From Hyphomicrobiales bacterium (GTDB taxonomy: Bacteria > Pseudomonadota > Alphaproteobacteria > Rhizobiales > Rhizobiaceae): a stretch of 64,000 bases of DNA. Below, piece after piece: positions 1 through 8,595 of this stretch. The position numbers were made by a program, and so were the translations under genes. The notes under the pieces were generated by a model, which worked only from the letters and a program-made list of their open reading frames with translations, had not been told where the DNA came from and did not search any database. Every line of letters begins with the position of its first letter. Positions within the stretch are counted from its first letter, which is position 1. Location of the stretch: contig PAPH01000048.1 of NCBI GenBank assembly GCA_002709005.1, positions 1 through 64,000 on the forward strand. Reading direction: 5' to 3'.

Positions 1-471
1 CAGCGGCGCGTAGTCGGGTATCCGCTCCGGCCAGCGACGGAAAAGCGTGTCGAGCCGCTCCAGAAAACCCTCGAAGTCGCCTGTCTCGAGGGCGTGCGGC
101 AACATCCATTGCAGCGCGTGGATCTCGGTCCGTGCAAGCATCAGCGCCCGACCGAAACCATCGACCGCCGCCTCGGGCGACGCGTTGCGCCGTTCAACCT
201 CGCCGATGAGGCTGTAAAGCCGCGCATCGCCCGGATTGGAGGAAAGCAACGCCGCCGCCCTGGCCCCGATAGCCGCGAGCTCGCCGGCGGAGACATCGTT
301 GGTCATCTTTTCCGCCGCGCTGTTGAGCAGCGCCTCAACATTGACCGGGTAGAGCCGGAGCGCCAGGTCAGGAGACCGGCCTTCGAGATGCCGGCTTAGT
401 CCGCTCAACAAGATTGCGGAAATGGCGCCGAAAGCCGTGAACCAGTGCACTATGGGACGAATCCGAGACAT
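1..471 (-). CDS. TPR-like exported protein of the EPS locus, partial
   Basis: The reading frame stays open from an ATG at 471 to the window edge (157 codons, 3' end missing). The N-terminus has a basic start and one hydrophobic stretch (residues about 9-24), which suggests a signal anchor. The part that follows is Ala/Leu-rich and helical (for example GDARLYSLIGEVERR, then AAVDGFGRALMLARTEIHAL), the pattern of tetratricopeptide repeats. Such proteins often end rhizobial EPS operons, where they may scaffold the polymerase or export complex; that role is inferred. The start lies 104 bases inside the wzc-like gene in another frame, which is long for a bacterial overlap, so a later start (for example a TTG near 415) is possible. 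No enzyme motif is visible. Confidence 0.6.
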   Translation of the reverse strand, partial: MSRIRPIVHWFTAFGAISAILLSGLSRHLEGRSPDLALRLYPVNVEALLNSAAEKMTNDVSAGELAAIGARAAALLSSNPGDARLYSLIGEVERRNASPEAAVDGFGRALMLARTEIHALQWMLPHALETGDFEGFLERLDTLFRRWPERIPDYAPL

Positions 472-2755
472 GTTTTCCGCGTCCCTCTTTGGTGTCGGCC
501 GTGGTTGGAAGCTGGGGCAGAGCGTCCTCGTGAGAGTAGTATTTGTATTTCAGATACCCATACTTGTAGTTGTAATCGAGCTTGCCGACGGGGAACATCG
601 TCATCGCCGCTCCCACGACGTTGGCGCCGGCTGCGTTAAGCCGCTTGAGAGCCATGGAAGCCGATTTCCGGGTTACCTTGTTTGCCGAAACGATCAGCAG
701 CGTCGCATCCGTCAATCTGCTCAGGATCGGAACGTCAGCGATGCCGATGATGGGCGGGGCATCGATGATAATGACGTCGAAGCGCTTCTTGAGGCTCGAC
801 ACGATCAGCCCCATCCGCGTCGAGGAGAGCAGATCCGCCGGGTTCGGCGGAACGGTGCCCGCCGACATGAATGAGACGTTGGGCGTCTTTGTCGGGCGGA
901 TGATGTAGGGAATATCCTCTTTGCGGGTCGTCTTGGTCAGCAGGTTGCTCAGGCCCACCGCATTGTCCTGGCCGAGACGACGGTGAATGCTGGGCCGGCG
1001 CATGTCCGCGTCGATGACAAGAATGCGCGCGCCCAGCGAGGCGAAGTCCTCCGCCAGTTTGATGACCGTCGTCGACTTGCCCTCCGACGGATCAGCACTG
1101 GTGATCAGCAGCGTGCCCGGCGCCCCGTCGACCCCGGAAAACTGCAGCGATGTGCGTAGCGACAGATAGGATTCCGATAGCGCCGACTTGGGGTTCGCCA
1201 GATCCAGATCGATGTCCTCGTCGGCGAGTGGAAGGATGCCGAGGATGGGAAGCCCCAGCTCGGTTTCCACCTGATCAGGATTGCTGAACGTGTTGTTGAC
1301 CAACTCGAAGACGTAGATGAGCGCGCCGCTGAGAAGGGCGGCGAGAATCCCTCCGATACCCAGATTGACCAGAAGCTTCGGCGAATAGGGCTGCGATGGC
1401 ACGATCGCCAGATCGACGATCGCGGCGTTCTGCATTTTCAGTTCCGAACCGACCGCCACGTCGTTGAGCTTGCCGATAAGACTGTCATATTGCGCCCGGT
1501 TCGAATCCACCTCGCGTTTGAGGATCGTGTATTTGATGTTCTTGTCCTGATAGCTGGCCTCGTCGCTCTCCAGTTCGGAGAGTTTCTGGCGCAAATCGCT
1601 CACCTTCTGCACCGTCTCCTCATGCTTGAGCCGGATGGAGTCGGTGATCGCCTGCACCCCGAGCGCCAGTTGCCTTTCGGCTTCCTGAATCTGCGAGCGC
1701 AGCTGGCGCATCTCCGGGAAGTCGGGTTTGAACTGCAGGATCTTCTGCTGGTACTGCCCCTTGAGATCGGCGATCGTGCCGCGCAGCTTGTCGAGCGCCT
1801 GACTGTTGAGAACCTGCTCAAGGCTCCCGCCCTGGCCGGCGTCCACCTGCTTGACCAGCCTTTCATAGTCGAGGTTTTCCTGAATCGCGGTGGAAAGCGC
1901 CTTGTTGATCTCGGCAAGGTTCGAGCCGATGAGGGAACTGTCGTTGCCGGTGACTGTGATACCGGCGGACTTGGCATATTCGACGAGCGCCTGTTCGGAC
2001 TCCTGCAGCCTCTCCTTGAGCTGGACCACCTGTTCCTGGATGAACTCGCGCGCCTGCTCCGAGGTCTTGCTGCTCTGGTCGATCCGCTGGTCGATGAAGC
2101 TCTGTGCCAGTTGATTGGCGATCTCCCGCGCATAGCGCGGGTTCTGGTCGCGATAGTCGATCGTCAGAAGGCTCGTATTGGGGATCAGGTCGACCTTGAG
2201 GTTGCCCATGATCCGGCTGGCCGCGATGCGCACCAGCGTATCATGCGGCAGATCGATCTTTTCCACCTTCGGTTCGGCGCCGAACGCCCGGTTGAAGATA
2301 TTGGCGAGCGAGAAGCTCTTGCGCGGAAACAGGAAGTCCTCGCGTTCGGTAAGATTGAGCGCGAAAACCACCCGTTCGGCGAGCGCCCGGCTTTTCAGCC
2401 TTTCGCGGGCGGTCTGATAGGCGCGGATGTCGCTGCTTTCGGAGAAAACCTCGATATCCTGGAAAACACGAGCCGAGGGCACAACCACCTCGAGTTTCGC
2501 CACGGCCTGGTATTTCGGGGTCTGAATGAGCGTGACCAGGAAGGCCATGATCAGCCCCACCGTCACGATCCCGCCGATCAGCCAGCGATATTCGATGACC
2601 CGGAAGAAAAGTCCGATCGCATCGATGCCACCCGACCGCTGCATGCCGTCGAAATTGAAATCCGGGGCCGAATTGCTGCCGTTATGCGGTTCGCCGAGAA
2701 CGGTCGTCGGGTAGCTCAGGGGGCCGGATGGCATGATGTGGCTACGGTTGAACAT
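368..2755 (-). CDS. Wzc/ExoP-type polysaccharide co-polymerase and tyrosine autokinase
   Basis: A 795-residue inner-membrane protein expected to control chain length and export of the polysaccharide by cyclic tyrosine autophosphorylation. A first membrane helix (about 58-78) is followed by a Wzz-type periplasmic region with long coiled-coil stretches (about 220-430), then a second helix (about 460-485). The cytoplasmic BY-kinase domain has Walker A (SADPSEGKSTT, about 553-563), Walker A' (ILVIDADMRRP) and Walker B (VIIIDAPP). A tyrosine cluster (LDYNYKYGYLKYKYY) near residue 735 is the expected autophosphorylation tail. It lies 18 bases after the Wza-type lipoprotein gene and close to the PHP phosphatase gene, its likely partner. 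The family and domain order are secure; the exact polymer is unknown. Confidence 0.93.
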   Translation of the reverse strand: MFNRSHIMPSGPLSYPTTVLGEPHNGSNSAPDFNFDGMQRSGGIDAIGLFFRVIEYRWLIGGIVTVGLIMAFLVTLIQTPKYQAVAKLEVVVPSARVFQDIEVFSESSDIRAYQTARERLKSRALAERVVFALNLTEREDFLFPRKSFSLANIFNRAFGAEPKVEKIDLPHDTLVRIAASRIMGNLKVDLIPNTSLLTIDYRDQNPRYAREIANQLAQSFIDQRIDQSSKTSEQAREFIQEQVVQLKERLQESEQALVEYAKSAGITVTGNDSSLIGSNLAEINKALSTAIQENLDYERLVKQVDAGQGGSLEQVLNSQALDKLRGTIADLKGQYQQKILQFKPDFPEMRQLRSQIQEAERQLALGVQAITDSIRLKHEETVQKVSDLRQKLSELESDEASYQDKNIKYTILKREVDSNRAQYDSLIGKLNDVAVGSELKMQNAAIVDLAIVPSQPYSPKLLVNLGIGGILAALLSGALIYVFELVNNTFSNPDQVETELGLPILGILPLADEDIDLDLANPKSALSESYLSLRTSLQFSGVDGAPGTLLITSADPSEGKSTTVIKLAEDFASLGARILVIDADMRRPSIHRRLGQDNAVGLSNLLTKTTRKEDIPYIIRPTKTPNVSFMSAGTVPPNPADLLSSTRMGLIVSSLKKRFDVIIIDAPPIIGIADVPILSRLTDATLLIVSANKVTRKSASMALKRLNAAGANVVGAAMTMFPVGKLDYNYKYGYLKYKYYSHEDALPQLPTTADTKEGRGKHVSDSSHSALVHGFRRHFRNLVERTKPASRRPVS

Positions 2756-2773
2756 TGCTGATCCGATCCTGTT

Positions 2774-3514
2774 TCAGAAGGGGGCCACAAGGCCGCCTGC
2801 GACCCGTGCGGAAAGCTCGAGCGCGTCCTTGAGACTGTTCATCGCCACGCGATTGCTGGACGTGAAGACGACGACGACATCGCCGCCATAGATGCGGGGA
2901 TTGGCGGCGCGGCCGTCCCGGATACTGCCGACATCGTAATTTGCGACCAGTTTCTCCGGCCCGACCGAGCGATAGATGTAGACCTTCCTCTTGTCGGCCA
3001 GTTCGCGGAAGCCACCGGCCAGCGCCAGCGCATCGAGCAGAGTGGTGCCGGGTGAGACCTCATACAGACCGGCCTTCGTCACCTCGCCATCGACGGTCAC
3101 CCTCTGCCCGGCCGATTCCTCGATGAACACGGTCACGTCCGGGTTCTGGAGGTAACGCGCGCCGTAGAGGCTCCTGATTTCCCTCTCCAGATCGCGCTGC
3201 GTCTTTCCGGCAGCGGTCAGCGTGCCGATCAGCGGCAGCGATATCAGCCCCGTGGAATCGATCTGCGCGGTGCGGCTGAGCTGGTCCGCCTGAAATACCT
3301 CGACCTTGAGCACGTCCCCCGGCATCAGGAGCTGTTCCCGGCCTCCTTCGGACCCCGCCGGTGGCGGCAGGACATCGACCAGGCGGAGATCGCCGCCGTC
3401 TGTCGCCACCCGGCTTGATGGAGTCCGGGTTCCTCCCGGGCTGGCGCAAGCCACGGTTGCCAAAGCGATCGCACAGAGCACCGCGATCCGGAAAGCCTTG
3501 TTGAACATGCTCAT
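2774..3514 (-). CDS. Wza-type outer-membrane polysaccharide export lipoprotein
   Basis: The 246-residue protein has a lipoprotein signal peptide with its lipid-acceptor Cys at residue 23 (LATVAC; Thr at -3 is a slightly loose lipobox). A Poly_export domain follows (MPGDVLKVEVFQADQL onward), then a SLBB-like segment (GQRVTVDGEVTKAGLY). It should form the outer-membrane or periplasmic export channel that works with the neighbouring Wzc-type kinase. The open frame extends upstream to 3814, but that extension is antisense-like. The ATG at 3514 starts one base after the stop of the PHP phosphatase gene and directly precedes the signal peptide. A second ATG at 3508 is an equally possible start. At about 246 residues it is shorter than E. 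coli Wza, as is usual for ExoF-like rhizobial members. Confidence 0.88.
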   Translation of the reverse strand: MSMFNKAFRIAVLCAIALATVACASPGGTRTPSSRVATDGGDLRLVDVLPPPAGSEGGREQLLMPGDVLKVEVFQADQLSRTAQIDSTGLISLPLIGTLTAAGKTQRDLEREIRSLYGARYLQNPDVTVFIEESAGQRVTVDGEVTKAGLYEVSPGTTLLDALALAGGFRELADKRKVYIYRSVGPEKLVANYDVGSIRDGRAANPRIYGGDVVVVFTSSNRVAMNSLKDALELSARVAGGLVAPF

Positions 3515-3515
3515 T

Positions 3516-4331
3516 TCAGGATCCCGCGCGCATGAGGGCGGCAAACTTGCGCAGGCCGCCCAGATTTGGTCCGGCCTGTGGCACCGGTCGGCGCATGGCC
3601 TGATGACGCGGCAGCGGAGCGTTGCGCAGAATGAGGCCCGGAATGCTGACAAACATGTCCTCGGCCACCCTCTCGCCAAGCCGCGCGGCGACCACCTTCC
3701 TGGCCCTCGCAAGCTCGGGCGTCCGGCGCCGTATGCCGTGCGCGTCGCTCGCAACGAAACACATGAGCCCGTCGTCGAGAATGCGCAGCCCCACCTCCTC
3801 GGCCTCGGATCCAAAGCGGCCGACCAGCGAATCCGCCGTCAGTTGAAGCGGACAGCCCATTCCGCTCAACCGGTGCAGCACCTCGTAATGCCGGCCTATC
3901 CACTCCAGGCGCTCGGGATGGGTGATGATCGGCACGTAGCCGCCGTGCAGCAGGCGGCGGGCGAAATCCTCCAGCTTCGGGGTGAACAGCTGGTGGGAGG
4001 GTTCGAGCAGAAAGTAGCGCGACCGGTTGAGTGTCGGGATCTCGCCATTTGCCAGCCGGTCGGGCAATTCCCAGGCAATGTGCACATCCGCGCCCGCGAC
4101 CAGCGTGAGCGGAATGCCGCGCTGGCGGAGAACGGCCTGCAGCGAACGGATGGCAGGCAGGATCGTCTCGGCGCAATTCGGATAGCGACCCGGCTGCACA
4201 TGGGGCGTGCAAGCCATGTGCGTGGTGCCTCCGGCCACCGCGATGCGCGCCATTTCCACCGATGTATCCAGCGTGTCGGCACCGTCATCGATACCGAACA
4301 AAATATGGGAGTGAAGATCGATCATGCGCAT
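3516..4331 (-). CDS. PHP-family protein tyrosine phosphatase (CpsB/YwqE type)
   Basis: The 271-residue protein has the PHP metal-binding motifs in order: DLHSHILFGIDDG at the N-terminus, CTPHV near 40, GADVHIAWELP near 80, ITHPERLEW near 125 and ASDAHG near 190. CpsB-type enzymes are manganese-dependent phosphatases that remove phosphate from the tyrosine tail of the cognate BY-kinase, and such a kinase gene lies two genes downstream. Its stop is one base from the start of the lipoprotein gene, so the two are probably translationally coupled. The start could be the ATG at 4331 or the one six bases later at 4325 (MIDLHSH). Family assignment is firm; in vivo substrate is inferred from context. 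Confidence 0.9.
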   Translation of the reverse strand: MRMIDLHSHILFGIDDGADTLDTSVEMARIAVAGGTTHMACTPHVQPGRYPNCAETILPAIRSLQAVLRQRGIPLTLVAGADVHIAWELPDRLANGEIPTLNRSRYFLLEPSHQLFTPKLEDFARRLLHGGYVPIITHPERLEWIGRHYEVLHRLSGMGCPLQLTADSLVGRFGSEAEEVGLRILDDGLMCFVASDAHGIRRRTPELARARKVVAARLGERVAEDMFVSIPGLILRNAPLPRHQAMRRPVPQAGPNLGGLRKFAALMRAGS

Positions 4332-4428
4332 GCGCCTTGGACGTTTCTCCGCGAAAACCCCCGCGGGAAGGGTGTGAAAATCGGCGCCCCGGCGAACCGG
4401 CGACGATGGACAGGTTGGATGCGGAGGC

Positions 4429-4941
4429 TTAGCGGCTCACACGCTCGTCGCTGCGGTTGGTCGAGATCGGTATCGACGCGGCGGCGATCGTGCTCATGAT
4501 CAACAGCGGCGCGATTTCCGGAATTCCGGCCCCGATGGTGGCCGATGCCCCGGCCGCGCCGGAACTACCCTGTGTTGGGTCAGCGCCCTCCGCCCCCCGG
4601 TCGCCGATCACGAAAGCGCACCAGCGGCCCTCTTCCCGGGCGATTTCCACGGTCTGGTTGGCATCGACCTGGATCTGGCATCGTTTGCCGATCTTGATCA
4701 CCGACGAGGACTTCGGACCCGCCATGACACGTGCGGGAAGAGAGAACCGGTCTTCGGCACGAACCGGCACGTAGCCTGCCTTGTCGGACACGAAGACCCG
4801 ACCAAGGCTCGAACTGACAGTGCCGACAGCGTCCCGTTCCGGCTCGCAGCCGCAGGGCGATTGAGCCATTGCCGGCGCGAGACCACCCAAAGTGGCGGCA
4901 ATGGCCAGCAGCAGTCTGGAGCTCGCGAAAAGCACTCTCAT
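4429..4941 (-). CDS. Exported FecR-like domain protein of the EPS locus
   Basis: The ATG at 4941 is chosen because a good ribosome site (AAGGAGAAG) precedes it and a signal peptide begins there (LLLAIAATLGGLAPAMAQ). The longer frame to 4995 lacks both features. The 170-residue product has a Cys pair just after the signal (SPCGCEP). A central beta-rich stretch (VGTVSSSLGRVFVSD through KIGKRCQIQVDANQTVEI) resembles FecR-type periplasmic domains. A Gly/Ala-rich linker and a hydrophobic C-terminus (IAPLLIMSTIAAASIPI) follow, the latter possibly a membrane anchor. It lies between a glycosyltransferase gene and the PHP phosphatase gene, with 50- and 97-base gaps. No function is assigned; a surface or periplasmic accessory role in export is plausible. 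Confidence 0.65.
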   Translation of the reverse strand: MRVLFASSRLLLAIAATLGGLAPAMAQSPCGCEPERDAVGTVSSSLGRVFVSDKAGYVPVRAEDRFSLPARVMAGPKSSSVIKIGKRCQIQVDANQTVEIAREEGRWCAFVIGDRGAEGADPTQGSSGAAGASATIGAGIPEIAPLLIMSTIAAASIPISTNRSDERVSR

Positions 4942-4991
4942 GGTCTTCTCCTTGTTTGCATTCGGATGTTCGGTTTTGATGGACAGGCACG

Positions 4992-6098
4992 TCATTCCGC
5001 CGCCTCCCGCGCGGGTTCCGCCGCGGTCACACCGAGCAGATCGAAATACTGGCGTCCGATTTGATGCCAGCTATAGAGCCGGCGCGCCGTCTCCCTCAGT
5101 TGCGTTCCCATCGCAGGATCGATCGGCGACTGCGCAAGACGGGCGAGATCGGCCGCAGAGCTGAAATAATCCGCGGCGTTTTCCGTCGTGTGGCGGTTGT
5201 AGACGCAGTCGAAGGCGAGGATCGGGATGCCGAAATGCATCATTTCGACGAGCGACGGATTGGTCCCTCCAGCCGAATGTCCATGCACGTAAAGACCCGC
5301 CCCCGACCGAAGTCGATAGAGCGCGTCGGTCTCGTAGACGGGATCGAGCAGCCTGAGATTGCCGAGCGCGCCGAATTCCGCCCTTAACGCCCGTCCGTAA
5401 GCGCTGTTGTTCCAGTTTCCGACGAAGACCAGCGGCCTGCCGGCCGAGGCGAAGGCTTCGAGGATCGCCGCGACGTTGTTTTCCGGCTCGATCCGGCACA
5501 ATGAAAGCGCATATCCCGCAGGCAGACTGACGGCGCCGGGACCGCTCGCCGCTGCGGCCCCGGCAACCGCGTGATCGCCTCCATAGGCGATGACGTCCGC
5601 GACGACCCCGTAGGCCTGCCGCAAATGATCCGCGATACCCTGGTTGTCGGCGACGATCTCGTGCGAGAACCTGACCGCCATCCATTCCGACAGGCGGAGG
5701 AAATGGCGTGCGGGCCCCTTCCATTTGTCGCGCCGCCATTCGATCCCGTCGACATTGGTGACGATGCGCATGGGCGAGAAAAGCCGGATCAGCGGAAGTG
5801 CGATCGCACCCGATACGCCCAGCACAAGCGTCACGTCCTGCCCGTTGCGCGCCGCGTCGACAAGGGTCACCGCATCGTAGATCGTGCTCTGGAAGCCGTT
5901 CGCCTTGAAACGCGAATAGCGCAGATCGGCATCCAGGTAACGCGCCGGTCGGTGTTCTTTCGGCTGCGCGCTGCAATAGACCGTCAGATCGGCGGCGACG
6001 GCCTCCGCCTGGTGCTGTCGCACCAGATTTTCCGCCAGCGTCTCGAAGCCGCCGTAGCGGCCGGGCACGCCCACTGTCCCCACGATGGCGATCTTCAC
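4992..6098 (-). CDS. Glycosyltransferase with DUF1972 N-terminal domain (GT4-like)
   Basis: The product (368 residues) begins KIAIVGTVGVPGRYGGFETLAE, the hallmark of the DUF1972 domain that precedes a GT4 module in rhamnosyltransferase-like enzymes. The C-terminal half has the donor-binding pattern (GHSAGGTNPSLVEMMHFGIP), where the glutamate of LVEMM sits at the usual GT4 position. It should add one sugar to the lipid-linked repeat at the cytoplasmic face. The start is a GTG at 6098 that forms a GTGA overlap with the stop of the preceding gene; the longer ATG-started frame (to 6212) only adds antisense-like residues. Donor and acceptor cannot be read from sequence. The adjacent rfbB/rfbA genes make a dTDP-deoxysugar donor possible. 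Confidence 0.85.
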   Translation of the reverse strand: MKIAIVGTVGVPGRYGGFETLAENLVRQHQAEAVAADLTVYCSAQPKEHRPARYLDADLRYSRFKANGFQSTIYDAVTLVDAARNGQDVTLVLGVSGAIALPLIRLFSPMRIVTNVDGIEWRRDKWKGPARHFLRLSEWMAVRFSHEIVADNQGIADHLRQAYGVVADVIAYGGDHAVAGAAAASGPGAVSLPAGYALSLCRIEPENNVAAILEAFASAGRPLVFVGNWNNSAYGRALRAEFGALGNLRLLDPVYETDALYRLRSGAGLYVHGHSAGGTNPSLVEMMHFGIPILAFDCVYNRHTTENAADYFSSAADLARLAQSPIDPAMGTQLRETARRLYSWHQIGRQYFDLLGVTAAEPAREAAE

Positions 6099-7204
6099 GG
6101 GCGCGCTCCCTTGTCCTGCAAACTCCTCACAAAGCCCTGCAGCGTCCGCGCGAAGGCTTCCTGGCTGAAGCTTTCCGCTTTCCGCCGGGCTGCCGCGGAC
6201 ATCGTTTGGCAAAGCGCCGGATCGTCGGCGAGCCGCCGCACCGTCCGGTCGAGCGCCCCGATTTCGCGGGAATCGATCAGAAAACCCTCGACCCCGTCGG
6301 TGACGATCTCAGCCGGTCCACCCACGGGCGGCGCGATCACCGGCACACCGAAGCTCATCGCCTCGACCAGCGTGAGACCGAAGGTCTCGACCCAGAGATC
6401 GACGCGGGAAAGATTGAGCACCAGATCGGCGATCGCGTAGAAGGGAGAGGGATCGTCCGTCTCGGGAAGGACCCGGACGTTCGGCGCCAACGGCCGGCCG
6501 GCGAGATAGTGTTCGACCTCCTTTTCATCGGCGTTGAGGACGAGCGTAAAGGCGATATCGTCCCGGTCCGCCAGCATCCGCCCGAGTTCGAGGAATTCCG
6601 GCACGCCCTTGAAATCGCGCGCAGAGGCCAGCATCAGCACTTCGAAAGTGCCGCTGCGCCGGCCGGCGAACGGTGTCGCCCGTCCCTTGGCTTCCAGCGC
6701 CGGCGAGATCGCGTTGGGCAGCACCACCGGCCGCCCGCCCGGGATCGGCAATCTCTCCAGATGATCCTTCGAGACGTAGATCAGGAGGTCGGAGGTCCGG
6801 GCGGCAATGGCGGTGAGGAACCAGCGCAGCGGCCCGGGAGAAATCGACACCTCGTGAACATGACAGATCAGCCGCCGTCGCGTGAACTTCGCCCAGAGAG
6901 CCGCCCCGAAAGGAAGCAGCGTGTTCATGTAGACGATCGCTTCGGCCGGAATGTCGCGATCCCGGCTCAGCGCGAAATAGAGGCGCACCTGGCTGACCAG
7001 CAACGAAAACAACGTCACCAGACGGTGACGGCTTCGGTGATACCAGTAGCGGCGCACCATTGCCGGCGTCCGTTCCAGGAGTCCCCGGCCCTGCGACCCG
7101 ACATAGAGAATGTTCCGCCCCGGAGTTTCGAGCGCTTCGATGGCCCCGCAGAGCACGCGCGGACTGCCGGAGCGATCGTTGAGGAGATGACAGAAGACGA
7201 TCAT
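6095..7204 (-). CDS. Glycosyltransferase family 4
   Basis: A 369-residue GT-B fold enzyme. The N-terminal Rossmann half begins MIVFCHLLNDRSGSPRVL. The C-terminal half has SGTFEVLMLASARDFKGVPE and the EX7E donor motif ETFGLTLVEAMSFGVPVI. It is expected to transfer a sugar from a nucleotide donor onto the growing repeat unit on undecaprenyl diphosphate. Its ATG at 7204 overlaps the stop of the NTase/kinase-like gene as ATGA, and its stop overlaps the next gene as GTGA, so it sits inside a tightly coupled run. Sugar specificity is unknown. Confidence 0.88.
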   Translation of the reverse strand: MIVFCHLLNDRSGSPRVLCGAIEALETPGRNILYVGSQGRGLLERTPAMVRRYWYHRSRHRLVTLFSLLVSQVRLYFALSRDRDIPAEAIVYMNTLLPFGAALWAKFTRRRLICHVHEVSISPGPLRWFLTAIAARTSDLLIYVSKDHLERLPIPGGRPVVLPNAISPALEAKGRATPFAGRRSGTFEVLMLASARDFKGVPEFLELGRMLADRDDIAFTLVLNADEKEVEHYLAGRPLAPNVRVLPETDDPSPFYAIADLVLNLSRVDLWVETFGLTLVEAMSFGVPVIAPPVGGPAEIVTDGVEGFLIDSREIGALDRTVRRLADDPALCQTMSAAARRKAESFSQEAFARTLQGFVRSLQDKGARP

Positions 7205-8595
7205 GACGCCACCTCTTGCATGGCACGCCGCGCCCTTTTTCCGAACCGCCCCACCACATGGTCCACGATGGCGTTCGCGGCCTGTTCGGGCGGACCTTCA
7301 TTGCCGATCTCGATCATCCAGCCGCGTTCGACGAGGTCCTCGTAGCGGCTGTTGAGCGCGGCGATCTGCGCGAGTGTCAGCTCCTGTTTGCGGCCGTGCG
7401 CGGTGGCGGGCGCAACGCGGATGAAGAAGGAGAGCTCGGGAAGCGGCAACATCCAGCCCACCGCCATCAGCCACCGGTCCGGCAGCCCGATGCGGCTGCG
7501 GCCGGGATCGCAGATCATGTCGTGGTAGTAGCGGTCGAAGACAACGATCCGGCGTTGACGGATGAGCGGCCGCACGCCGATTACATATCCGGCGAGGTAA
7601 TCGAGCGCATAGTAGCCGAGACGACCGAGCGAACCGAAGAGACCCGACGGTTGCGCCCTGTGGGGCCGCGAATAGTCGGCATCCACCTCGCCGCCGGTTC
7701 CCGTCGCGCGCGCCACCTCGGCGATCCTGGGAAGTGCCGCCGGTCGGAAATGACGGTAGACGATGCTGTCCTCCCCGTAGATCTGCCTGAGCTGGGCGAG
7801 GGCGAGATCGATGACCGTGGTCTTGCCGGAACCGTCCGGCCCGCTGATCGAAAGGCACAGTCCGTGCGGGCGTAGACGATCGCCGAGGCGCGAGGTGAGG
7901 AAACGCCCCATCAGCGGCAACCGGCGCCCCGGCCGGCGCGCCGACGTGGAAACGAGCAATCGCAGCCGTCGCCAGGGCGTTAGCGTTATCGAGGAGGAAC
8001 GGCCCGCCTTCATCGCGGAAATCTGCGCTCCGGCTTCCCTTTCACCCAGCAGCGGCACCAGCTTTTCGAGAATGCGACCCTCGTGATCGCCGGCAATCCG
8101 GGCGAAAAGCGGATCGTATTTCGCATGGAGCGGCTTTCCGACGGCGAGATGGAACAGCCATTTGTCGAGCAGGACGACAGCATCGGAAACCACCGGGATG
8201 TCGTTGTGCCGCCGAAGATCCCGGAGCATCTCCTCGGCCGGCATGAGCTCGATGCCGTAGACCTGGCTCGAGGTGAAGAGATCGATCTTGAGATCGAACA
8301 TCCGCCGCTCGCGCCGACCGGCAAGCGCGACCTGAACCATGCGCTCGTCGGCATAATAGTTGGCGATTGAAAGCCCGTAATCGCGCGCCAGCCGGGTGAT
8401 GACCCAAAGGGTGGTCTTCAGTTCTTCCGGTGCGACGAGGAGATCGAGATCCCTTGCGCCGAGTCGGACGGGAAGATCCTCGTGATTGCGGAGCACGGCA
8501 TGAGGGATGCCGGACACGGCGAGATCATCGAACAGCCGGGTGAGAACGATCTGCTCGAAGGGACGGGGCGGCATCGGCACGGCGATCACGTTCAT
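7201..8595 (-). CDS. Two-domain nucleotidyltransferase-like / thymidylate-kinase-like protein
   Basis: The 464-residue protein has an N-terminal region (about 1-190) with an LGARDLDLLVAP stretch, resembling the catalytic Asp-x-Asp strand of nucleotidyltransferase-fold proteins. The C-terminal region (from about 245) is P-loop kinase-like: LSISGPDGSGKTT is a clear Walker A and VVFDRYYHD resembles the DRY/DRH motif of thymidylate kinases. The usual dTMP-binding features are not obvious, so a housekeeping Tmk is unlikely. Similar kinase-like genes occur in capsule loci, where they may phosphorylate a sugar or polymer; that role is inferred. Both ends overlap neighbours by four bases. The possible substrate is open. 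Confidence 0.7.
   Translation of the reverse strand: MNVIAVPMPPRPFEQIVLTRLFDDLAVSGIPHAVLRNHEDLPVRLGARDLDLLVAPEELKTTLWVITRLARDYGLSIANYYADERMVQVALAGRRERRMFDLKIDLFTSSQVYGIELMPAEEMLRDLRRHNDIPVVSDAVVLLDKWLFHLAVGKPLHAKYDPLFARIAGDHEGRILEKLVPLLGEREAGAQISAMKAGRSSSITLTPWRRLRLLVSTSARRPGRRLPLMGRFLTSRLGDRLRPHGLCLSISGPDGSGKTTVIDLALAQLRQIYGEDSIVYRHFRPAALPRIAEVARATGTGGEVDADYSRPHRAQPSGLFGSLGRLGYYALDYLAGYVIGVRPLIRQRRIVVFDRYYHDMICDPGRSRIGLPDRWLMAVGWMLPLPELSFFIRVAPATAHGRKQELTLAQIAALNSRYEDLVERGWMIEIGNEGPPEQAANAIVDHVVGRFGKRARRAMQEVAS

Noticed and set aside
1490-2761. A 423-codon plus-strand frame within the wzc-like gene
   Set aside because: Leu/Arg-rich antisense composition and no domain; the kinase on the minus strand has all Walker motifs.
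7201-8595. Housekeeping thymidylate kinase
   Set aside because: The protein is twice the usual length, carries an extra NTase-like domain and lies between glycosyltransferases.
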